DNA of 50,787 bases from assembly GCA_030065855.1 (NCBI GenBank), contig JASJCT010000020.1, positions 1-50,787 on the forward strand, given 5' to 3'. The number at the start of each line of letters is the position of its first letter. The stretch's first letter is position 1. The notes under the pieces are model-generated. The model made no database searches. It was given only the letters and a program-made list of their open reading frames with translations, and was not told the origin of the DNA. The stretch comes from Myxococcota bacterium (lineage in GTDB: Bacteria > Myxococcota_A > Polyangia > JAAYKL01). Shown here piece by piece: positions 1-6,998 of the stretch. Both the position numbers and the translations under genes were made by a program.

Positions 1-76
1 TCTCGATAATCGCCTTGAGCTTCTCTATCTCTTTTTCAAGCTCGGCTATTCGCGCATTTCGAGGGTCGACGGCCAT
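1..76 (-). CDS. N-terminal fragment of a transposase-like protein (IS66-like), cut by window edge
   Basis: Reading leftward from an ATG at 76-74 gives 25 codons starting MAVDPRNARIAELEKEIEKL, which run off the window. An Asp-Pro-Arg followed by 'ARIAELE' and an amphipathic coiled coil is how many IS66-family TnpC transposases begin, so this is probably the start of one. Only 25 residues are visible and no strong ribosome binding site precedes the ATG. It could be another protein with a coiled-coil start. The family call rests on recalled resemblance only. Confidence 0.4.
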   Translation of the reverse strand, partial: MAVDPRNARIAELEKEIEKLKAIIE

Positions 77-160
77 GACTCGAATGTGCCATCAAACCAT
101 GTGTCTGAACAAGTTTTCAGCAGAACGCTAAACAGTTACGCCCTGGGCTGGTATGGGGAT

Positions 161-194
161 GCCCCTACGGGGCGGCAATAAACGCCGCTACCCC
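161..194. repeat. GC-rich hairpin downstream of the SIS gene
   Basis: On the minus strand GGGG, TA, GCGGC, a GTTTATT loop, then GCCGC and CCCC can fold, followed by a small GCCCC/GGGGC palindrome. It lies about 65 bp past the stop of the SIS gene and has no clear U-tract. It resembles the 'TAGGG ... GTTTAT ... CCCTA' hairpin at 14447-14531, so it may be a dispersed repeat rather than a terminator. Confidence 0.35.
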
Positions 195-257
195 TTTTGA
201 GACAGAGCTTCTAGCCGTTTTCGCCAGTATATTACCGACAACATACCAATTGGGGGG

Positions 258-1274
258 CTAAAAAAACTCGTTACCGATCTTTCGGGCGCGTTCCGGTCGG
301 TCCATATCGACCTGGCAATTGAGCCCTGTTTCCACCAATAAATTCCAGCCGGCAGCGAGCTGCACATAGGCATCAAATTCCCCTGACCTCTGCAAAACAA
401 TGGTCGGTATGGTCAGTGGTTCGCTGGCAATAGCGATCAAGGTCAGGCCCACACCGTTGACGAGCACCTCCTGAAATTTTTCCAGTTCCTCTTCGTAGGG
501 ATCGATAACAACAACCATTTCGTCCGATGTCATCACCTCCTCTACACCATGAACAGCGTAAGTGTTTTCGAGGTAATCCGACGAAATCCGGACGATCTCA
601 CTCGCCTTGAGGGCCAGTTCCTCAGCCACGCCATTGTTTCTTCCGGCAAAATAAACCCGTCTGGCCCGGCTCATTTTTTCTACAATTGTCGGTGGAATCG
701 GCATTTCAAGGGCAGACTGCACCCTTTGGGCAATGGATCTTAACTCCGGAGTGGAGATGGGGCAGCCTAACAAATCCCGGATGATTGCATGGTAAAACAG
801 ACCTTGTTCGACCACGCTTTTGGTGGCTGCCACGGCGTTCTCCTCACCACAGCTGAGTATGTGGGTTCTTTCGCAAAGCTGCCCCAGCGGTGTATCTCGA
901 CCTGCGGTCACACCAAACCGGCACCTGTTACCCAATATCTTGAGATGTCTCATCAGGCTCAGCGTTTCTCTTGTCTTACCGCTGTTCGAGGCGCCGAATA
1001 CCGTCCAATTGCTCAAATCGTATTCCATTGCCTGGCGACCGCTTTCGGTGATGATAGGAAGCAACGCACCTAATTTCATCGACAGGTAAATGGCGTTTTT
1101 AGCAGGAAATATGCGACTCGATCCCTCGCCGCTGAGCATAATTCCCGATGTGGCGTCAATTTGCTCCACAAACGGCTTGACCACCTCCGGATTGAAGTTT
1201 TCGATCACCTTTATCGTTTCGACCATTTCACGAACCAGTGCAAACCGTTGATAAGAAATATTTTCTCGCCTCAT
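258..1274 (-). CDS. Two-SIS-domain sugar-phosphate isomerase/deaminase (GlmS C-domain / AgaS type)
   Basis: A cytoplasmic protein of 338 residues with two SIS folds. The first (about residues 45-175) has the phosphosugar loop SNSGKTRET and the following GEENAVAATKS segment typical of GlmS-like isomerases. The second (about 200-330) has the ELALKASEI helix that carries catalytic residues in that family. There is no glutaminase domain, so it cannot be a full GlmS. The family interconverts amino-sugar phosphates and ketose phosphates, for example glucosamine-6-P to fructose-6-P plus ammonia. One base separates it from the upstream phosphofructokinase gene, so the two form an operon whose products are consecutive steps if the substrate is glucosamine-6-P. 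Family call is firm; the exact substrate is inferred from the neighbouring chitosan-type genes. Confidence 0.8.
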   Translation of the reverse strand: MRRENISYQRFALVREMVETIKVIENFNPEVVKPFVEQIDATSGIMLSGEGSSRIFPAKNAIYLSMKLGALLPIITESGRQAMEYDLSNWTVFGASNSGKTRETLSLMRHLKILGNRCRFGVTAGRDTPLGQLCERTHILSCGEENAVAATKSVVEQGLFYHAIIRDLLGCPISTPELRSIAQRVQSALEMPIPPTIVEKMSRARRVYFAGRNNGVAEELALKASEIVRISSDYLENTYAVHGVEEVMTSDEMVVVIDPYEEELEKFQEVLVNGVGLTLIAIASEPLTIPTIVLQRSGEFDAYVQLAAGWNLLVETGLNCQVDMDRPERARKIGNEFF

Positions 1275-1275
1275 T

Positions 1276-2508
1276 TTAGATGGCCTTTGTCAAATGGGAC
1301 ACAGGGGTAATACCGGTATCCAAGGAGGCATACTCGGGTAGGGGGCCCACCAGGGGTGCGGCATACTCGAGGTAGCGCCGCGTGACATACATACCGTTTT
1401 TGGAAATCATGTCTCGCGGCATGGGTTTGGCGCGTATGGCCGCTTCCTTAAGTGGCACCGCATCAAAGGTTATCTGATATGGCTGTGTGGAAGTGCGCAC
1501 CATACTGACCATGACGCCACTTTTGTTCTTGCTGGCCAGGGTCACTGCTGCTTGGCCACAGCCGATCGCCTCCTCCAGGTCCAACTCACTGACCCGGTCT
1601 GCGCCGCACATGATCAGACTTTCGGTCACTTGGAATTCGCCGCGCCAGCCAAATTCATTTGCAATGAGTTGGTGCAGACACAATGCAGCCGATCCTCCTC
1701 CCATGGCGCCAAACTCGATATTTGAAAATTTATCTTTGGTGACAGACGAACTAATCGGATTGCCGTCTTCGTCGACGATGCCTTCCCCGCAGACCACGTA
1801 GACATATCCGTACTCCTGGTAAACCCGCTTCACTTCAGCCAACAGCGCAGAGCGATTGACCGGTACTTCAGGCATTAGGATGATATGAGGTGCTGAATCA
1901 GGAGTGGTTTTTGCAAGGGCCGAAGCAGCTGCCAACCACCCTGCCTCACGCCCCACGGTCTGGTGTATGACAAACTGGTCGACCCTCTGCATATCCCTGG
2001 CCAGTATGCCAGCCTCCAGGGTTGACAAGGCGACATAACGAGCTGCGGAACCAAATCCAGGTGTGTGGTCGGTTCCATACAGGTCGTTATCAACGGTCTT
2101 GGGAACACCAATGCCGATGAGGTCGTACCCACGGGATGACGCATGGGTCTCAATGCGATGAATGGTATCCATGGTATCGTTGCCACCGATTAATAATATG
2201 TATCTTATGTTCAGGTTCTCTAACAGGTAAAATACCAACGGCAGATCATCATCTTGAAGTTTGTAGCGACAACTGCCAAGTGCTGATGACGGGGTGCGAT
2301 GGAGATTCTCGATAGTCGCCGCTGATTGGCCGCTCAAATCGACAATGCCACCTCGCAAGAACCCCTCAATCCCCCAACGCATGCCCAAGATGCGACTTTC
2401 CGGCAGTCGTTGACCGGCCTCTTTGATTATTGCTGCCAAGGAGGCATTGATAACTGCAGTCGGTCCGCCGGATTGCCCAACGAGAATGTTTCCACTTTTT
2501 AATGACAT
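1276..2508 (-). CDS. Pyrophosphate-dependent 6-phosphofructokinase-like enzyme
   Basis: A 410-residue PfkA-fold protein that phosphorylates fructose-6-P to fructose-1,6-bisphosphate. The N-terminal glycine loop is VGQSGGPTAVINAS (residues 10-23). The donor-site motifs are GGND (108-111) and PKTVDND (136-142). ATP enzymes have GGDG and PGTIDND; the non-Gly residue after GGN and the Lys in PKT point to pyrophosphate as donor. The usual second motif is GGDD, so the Asn here is a small departure. The start is the ATG at 2508, preceded by GGAG about 7 bases upstream (minus strand). It is the first gene of the operon with the SIS gene and would send amino-sugar carbon into glycolysis reversibly. 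Confidence 0.88.
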   Translation of the reverse strand: MSLKSGNILVGQSGGPTAVINASLAAIIKEAGQRLPESRILGMRWGIEGFLRGGIVDLSGQSAATIENLHRTPSSALGSCRYKLQDDDLPLVFYLLENLNIRYILLIGGNDTMDTIHRIETHASSRGYDLIGIGVPKTVDNDLYGTDHTPGFGSAARYVALSTLEAGILARDMQRVDQFVIHQTVGREAGWLAAASALAKTTPDSAPHIILMPEVPVNRSALLAEVKRVYQEYGYVYVVCGEGIVDEDGNPISSSVTKDKFSNIEFGAMGGGSAALCLHQLIANEFGWRGEFQVTESLIMCGADRVSELDLEEAIGCGQAAVTLASKNKSGVMVSMVRTSTQPYQITFDAVPLKEAAIRAKPMPRDMISKNGMYVTRRYLEYAAPLVGPLPEYASLDTGITPVSHLTKAI

Positions 2509-2605
2509 CGATTACTCCAGATAGTAGTCAACTACGCTTCCCTGGGAACACAGCCCGGGGCCCACAACCATGCCAATAATCCCCGCTTAGGAGGGGGAAT
2601 CAGCC

Positions 2606-2680
2606 TTAGACCCTATCTCAGTTGCACTGCTCGTGTCTCATACACCATGCTCGGTCCGGCCTACTGAGATAGGCTCTAAG
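2606..2680 (-). repeat. Internally deleted copy of the 28.4-kb inverted-repeat element
   Basis: Read on the minus strand, this matches the left part of the 28432-28597 element: the terminal AGAxCCTATCTCAGTAGG, then the GGACCGAGCATGGTG stretch and GACACGAGCAGTGCAA. It then jumps directly to the right terminal repeat. About 90 bp of internal sequence is missing. It sits between the phosphofructokinase gene and the AraC-type regulator. Confidence 0.75.
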
Positions 2681-2931
2681 TTTAGTTTGAAAAATTTTTC
2701 CGTGGTGCAAGGGGCGTTTTTGATATGATGTGGTAACAATTCGAAAAAAAAGCTGGTTTTTCTGGTGTACCAGGTCTCGCATATGTACAATATTATTCAA
2801 AATTATGTACATTTATAATAATTCGTTTTCTTTGCTATCTATGCGAAATATTGTTGTTTTGGGTAAATACGACGGCGCTAGGAAACATTCTCTGCGCCGC
2901 GTGCACCGCAAAGGGAGACGGATTAAACTAT
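2681..2931 (+). promoter_or_regulatory. Leader/promoter region of the AraC-type regulator
   Basis: An AT-rich gap without a gene. It holds a TATAAT at 2814-2819 and two TATGTAC words (2782-2788 and 2804-2810) upstream of the regulator. No convincing -35 box sits at the right distance from the TATAAT. A role in expression or autoregulation of the divergent regulator is inference. Confidence 0.3.
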
Positions 2932-4761
2932 ATGTTGATGAGTTGTACCAATACGACACATACCGACTGGGCCGACAACCTGAAAAACGCCTACGCTATC
3001 CATAACGTCCTGTCTTCTAGATCCGAACTGCCGTTTTTTATCATCAAGTGGAATGGGGAGAAGCATATTGAGTGGATGGAACTCAGTGATCCCCGCCATC
3101 AACCAAAGCCGTACCATTTTGAAATTTATTTCGGCAAAGAATCCGTGCGTGATGCCCACTATTTGGAAGCGCTCAAGGCGGCGCGGGCGCGGGACCAGGT
3201 GGTCCTCAGAAATATATATGGATTTTGGGATTTGTTCTACAAACTACCGGCAGATTCAAGCGGGCAAACTTTTTTGTTCGCCGGCCAGTTTTTGCAGGAG
3301 GCCCCTAAATGGACGTCCCTTTGCAAGAACTGGCGCGAATTGACCGGACAGGAGCCAGTCGGTGCCAACCGGGATTTTGTTAAATTTGTTCGCATGACCC
3401 TCAGCCTCCCGGTGCTTGAGCCGGATTTGCTCAAGGCGTTTAAGAAATTTGTCAAACTGTACGGTAAATTTCTTTCTGGAAAAGCTCATAAAAACGATAT
3501 TCAACGGGATGTTGACCAACTCAACACCGACGTCTTATCTCGCCTTTGGCCGATCGACGATTGGGTAAACAGTGTTTTAAGTTCGGACAAATTTCGGCTA
3601 CCACTGTGGTATTACGATGGCGAACTAGCCGATTGGATAAAAGAGGGGATGGGGATTGTCCGATTACCCACCACCGCCATGTCGCTATTGCCTATCGAGT
3701 CCCGATCGCAATTATATGATCCGGCCCAAGCATTATTGCGTAATGCACAAATACAACGGGCATGCATTGCTTTTGTACGAAATCTACCCGAGACGGCGGC
3801 AACCCGATTACAAGACTATGGCATCTCAATAATTACCTCCTCCAAAAAAGGAAAAAGCCGCGCCCGTGCTCGCTTGGAGCTCAAGGAACGGGCGGAGCGT
3901 TTACGCGCGTACCTCGCAGAACGATTTCACGTTCACTCTGTGGTGGGAATTGGAAGAACCCAAAACGGGGGCACCTCCCTTTATGAATCCCACAAAGAGG
4001 CGGTATTGGCCGCGCATATGTGCGTTCAACTCGGCAAAAATGTCTTGTTTCACGATGAACTGGATGGTCGTAAACGACTGAGATATACCGATCTCCAAAA
4101 ACTTGCGGATACCTTAGTCGAGGTACTGGATCGCCAAAACAGCGCCGAGCTCAAAGTGGCATCAGATCTGTATATTACGGTTGCACTGCAGTACGCCAAT
4201 GACCGCATCGAGGTAGCTCGGGGGCAGTTTCTGGCGACGCTATTTCAGCTGCTCAAATCGGTCAAACGCAAAAACCCCATGCGGGAGTCCGCCTTTAACA
4301 GCTTTGTACTCGAGCTGACCAGCCGCGTGGAGGCCGCCCGATCCATCGAGCAAGTTATCGAAAGCTTTAACGGAGCTATTCAACGATTGAGTTTTGTATC
4401 CGATAAAGTCTGGCGCGGTTCGAGTGTGATGTTGCTCGAATCCACTCTGCAATATCTAAAGGACAACTATTTCGAAAATCTGCCCTTGCCGATGATCGCC
4501 CGCAAAACAGGGTTTTCGGTACCTGCCTTTACACGCGTCTTCAAACAGGCCACCGGCACTTCCTATTTGTCCTACTTGAGGTCCATCCGTGTAGAACAAG
4601 CTAAAAAATTACTCACTTCAACCCCTGATACTATAGAGCAAATAGCCCAGGCCTGTGGATTTCATTCTCAACACCATTTGATCAGATCCTTTAAAAAAGT
4701 CGCGGGTCAGACGCCCGGGGCCTACCGAGATGCACACGCGATACGCGGCAATGACAGCTAG
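2932..4761 (+). CDS. AraC-family transcriptional regulator with large N-terminal sensor region
   Basis: The C-terminal ~100 residues form the double helix-turn-helix of AraC/XylS proteins: IARKTGFSVPAFTRVFKQ as the first helix pair and IEQIAQACGFHSQHHLIRSF as the second, ending GQTPGAYRD. The preceding ~500 residues have no motif I can name. No membrane segment is visible, so it is probably a soluble ligand sensor that acts in the cytoplasm. I chose the ATG at 2932 (609 residues). GGGAG lies 14 bases upstream, a long spacing; the ATG at 2938 is also possible. A TTG at 2851 in the same frame would give 636 residues but has no ribosome binding site. It lies between the amino-sugar operon and the glycosidases and is the natural candidate for their regulator. 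Confidence 0.85.
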   Translation: MLMSCTNTTHTDWADNLKNAYAIHNVLSSRSELPFFIIKWNGEKHIEWMELSDPRHQPKPYHFEIYFGKESVRDAHYLEALKAARARDQVVLRNIYGFWDLFYKLPADSSGQTFLFAGQFLQEAPKWTSLCKNWRELTGQEPVGANRDFVKFVRMTLSLPVLEPDLLKAFKKFVKLYGKFLSGKAHKNDIQRDVDQLNTDVLSRLWPIDDWVNSVLSSDKFRLPLWYYDGELADWIKEGMGIVRLPTTAMSLLPIESRSQLYDPAQALLRNAQIQRACIAFVRNLPETAATRLQDYGISIITSSKKGKSRARARLELKERAERLRAYLAERFHVHSVVGIGRTQNGGTSLYESHKEAVLAAHMCVQLGKNVLFHDELDGRKRLRYTDLQKLADTLVEVLDRQNSAELKVASDLYITVALQYANDRIEVARGQFLATLFQLLKSVKRKNPMRESAFNSFVLELTSRVEAARSIEQVIESFNGAIQRLSFVSDKVWRGSSVMLLESTLQYLKDNYFENLPLPMIARKTGFSVPAFTRVFKQATGTSYLSYLRSIRVEQAKKLLTSTPDTIEQIAQACGFHSQHHLIRSFKKVAGQTPGAYRDAHAIRGNDS

Positions 4762-4924
4762 GGATAGAAATCGTATCGACAAGTAGCATGGTTTCTATTT
4801 GTGTTTTATATCCAAAATGAACATCCCCCAGACGATAAATGCTGTAGCTTTTTTATCAGACATCATTGATGTCCAAAACAGCTCGGAACTCGACATGTGT
4901 ACTTTGAAATCATTGAAGAAAACG

Positions 4925-4989
4925 GTCATTCCGCGCAGGCGGGAATCCAGGTTTCCCTTCACTTGGATTCCCGCCTGCGCGGGAATGAC
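4925..4989. repeat. REP-like inverted repeat (ATTCCCGCgcagGCGGGAAT type)
   Basis: Two arms of about 26 bp, GTCATTCC(C)GCGCAGGCGGGAA and its reverse complement, flank a short spacer. Each arm is itself a smaller palindrome around GGCGGGAATCC. This type of repeat is common between genes in many Proteobacteria. It occupies most of the interesting part of the 314-bp gap 4762-5075 upstream of the GH9 gene; I see nothing else there except the ribosome binding site of the next gene. Confidence 0.75.
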
Positions 4990-5075
4990 GAGGGTTTCAC
5001 GAGTTCCTCTATCGTTGTTTTGGACAGTACTGATCAGACATCGTCCCACGGTTTTTATCGTAGGAGCGCAATGGC

Positions 5076-6998
5076 ATGAATGATTTAAGGCAAATAGGCC
5101 TACTAATGGTGGTTCTCCAAGTTATCTCCTGTGGTGGTTCAACAGCAGTTGATAAATCGGCAGCTACCTCAATGGACAATATCAAGACGATCGTACTCGG
5201 GAGGCCAGAAAAGGATCAGGCATCTTCTGGCACGCCGGCCCCGGCCATGCCCGGAAAAAACGTGCCGGCGATAAAAGTGAATACGGTTGGATATCCGACG
5301 GATTGGCACAAGGTTGTCATTTTTAATGTCCAGCCGAATGACGCGGCTGTTTTTAACACATCCGGCGAGAAGGTGATATCCATCGCTGCAGACAAAATTC
5401 TCCACAAGGGTATTGATGGGAACTCTCAGGATCCCGTGTGGCAGGTGGACATCAGTAACGTGGCAGTGCCTGGGAAATACACCGTTGGCCAAGGTGAAAC
5501 ACAAAGCGATGTGTTTCTCATCGGTGATGATATCTATCGCGATGCGTTAACGGCGGGGCTAAAAAGTTTCTATTTTCAACGGACGAGAACAGCCTTAAAA
5601 AAACCGTATGCCACTTGGAAGGGAAAATCCTATACGCGAAAGGGGATCTCTCACGCTCACAAAGATGTGGGATGGGACCTAGAATTCTATCCGAATAAAA
5701 AGAAGAAATGGCAAGTCGAAGGGGGCTGGCACGACGCGGGGAACTACGATATGTATATTCCTTCAACAGCGCCCAGCGCCCAAACATTGCTGCTAGCCTA
5801 CGAATGGGCACCTCATCGTTTTGACGATAGCTCGCTCAATAATCCCGAATCAGGTAATGGCGTTCCGGACATTCTGGATGAGGTGAAATGGGGTCTGGTC
5901 TGGATTCTCTCCTTACAAGAACCAAACGGGGCCTTCCGCCATCGCGAAGCGGTAATGGGGTGGTCTCCGGAAGTCCCTGCAGACCAGGACAAAGAAATCC
6001 GCTGGATCGCTGGCCAGAGCACCTCTGCCACGGCAAAAGCGGTAGCCGTATTGGCCATGGCTGCAGATGTCTACGCCAAATGGGACAAAGTATTTTCCGC
6101 ACGTTGTAAAACGGCTGCAAAAAAAGGGTGGGAATTTCTCAAGCAGACCCCCCAGCATATCAGAGCGGACAACAAAGGCAGCAAGCAACCCCTGTGGGAT
6201 GATGAACCTGGCTATACAGATGTCGGCGCACGATTTGTCGCTGCTTGCGAGATGTGGAGACGCTTTCGTGATACCACTGCTTTGGAGGCAGTAAAAAAGC
6301 TGATGTCGGCGAAGGAAACAAGCGAGATTAGAAGTTTTCTCAATGGCGCCTGGGCCAACCTCAGTCGCTTGGGCTTGTCGACACTTTCGTTGGACAAAGA
6401 AACCCCAGAAGAAGTGCGACAGGAGGCGGCCAAACGGTTGCTACAGGGGGCTGATGTACTAGTGCATCAAGCCACTGGCGAGGACGGCTACCGCTGCGTT
6501 TCTAGAGCGGCCGATTATTTTTGGGCCCACAATTCTAACCTAATGGAGAAGGTCCATATCCTCTCGGTGGCCCACAAGCTCTCTCCTGAAAAAGCTGTTT
6601 ATCTGGAGGTGGCCAGGGATCAATGGCACTGGGTACTTGGTCGCAACCCTAATGGTTATTCCATGGTCACCGGTGTCGGTAGGGGGCCCGATCGCATGTA
6701 CCACATGGAATGGGGCCAGGCGGAACCGCCGCCACCTGGATTTCTATTAGGTGGTCCCAATGCCGTTAACATGGGCTTTCTCGCCCCCAATGCTCCGGCG
6801 AAAGCGTTGTTGTGGGACAACCCCAAACCGCTGCGCTCGGGACTTGCCGCCCACAGCCTCTGGCACTGGCGCCAAAGCGATTTGTGGGATGGTGGTTTTA
6901 TTCCCGAGGGTGCTTGGACGGAAGGATGGTGGGCAGTGTCCGAGCCCGATATACTCTATAGTGCAAACTTCGTACTCGCCGCCGTTGTCGTAAAATGA
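5076..6998 (+). CDS. GH9 glycoside hydrolase lipoprotein (cellulase-fold; possible exo-glucosaminidase)
   Basis: A 640-residue lipoprotein. The signal peptide ends in the lipobox VISC near residue 19. A linker is followed by the Ig-like N-terminal domain usual in GH9 (IKVNTVGYPTDWHKVVIF onward, about residues 65-155), then the (alpha/alpha)6 barrel. The catalytic loop is GGWHDAGNYD at 216-225: D220 is present, but the second Asp of the family motif DAGD is Asn (N223). The C-terminal acid is E623 in the SEPDILYSANF segment, matching the family NE(V/I)..DYN..F. The Vibrio chitobiose operon encodes a GH9 protein, and GH9 includes exo-beta-glucosaminidases, which fits this context better than cellulose. 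TAGGAG precedes the ATG by 9 bases. The stop overlaps the start of the GH2 gene (ATGA). Confidence 0.85.
   Translation: MNDLRQIGLLMVVLQVISCGGSTAVDKSAATSMDNIKTIVLGRPEKDQASSGTPAPAMPGKNVPAIKVNTVGYPTDWHKVVIFNVQPNDAAVFNTSGEKVISIAADKILHKGIDGNSQDPVWQVDISNVAVPGKYTVGQGETQSDVFLIGDDIYRDALTAGLKSFYFQRTRTALKKPYATWKGKSYTRKGISHAHKDVGWDLEFYPNKKKKWQVEGGWHDAGNYDMYIPSTAPSAQTLLLAYEWAPHRFDDSSLNNPESGNGVPDILDEVKWGLVWILSLQEPNGAFRHREAVMGWSPEVPADQDKEIRWIAGQSTSATAKAVAVLAMAADVYAKWDKVFSARCKTAAKKGWEFLKQTPQHIRADNKGSKQPLWDDEPGYTDVGARFVAACEMWRRFRDTTALEAVKKLMSAKETSEIRSFLNGAWANLSRLGLSTLSLDKETPEEVRQEAAKRLLQGADVLVHQATGEDGYRCVSRAADYFWAHNSNLMEKVHILSVAHKLSPEKAVYLEVARDQWHWVLGRNPNGYSMVTGVGRGPDRMYHMEWGQAEPPPPGFLLGGPNAVNMGFLAPNAPAKALLWDNPKPLRSGLAAHSLWHWRQSDLWDGGFIPEGAWTEGWWAVSEPDILYSANFVLAAVVVK

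Noticed and set aside
2618..2812. Minus-strand 64-codon frame over the truncated MITE copy
   Set aside because: It overlaps the repeat and the regulator's promoter region and has no ribosome binding site.
4799..5083. Open frames across the REP-like hairpin upstream of the GH9 gene
   Set aside because: They read through an intergenic inverted repeat and have no start signal; only the GH9 start has TAGGAG at proper spacing.
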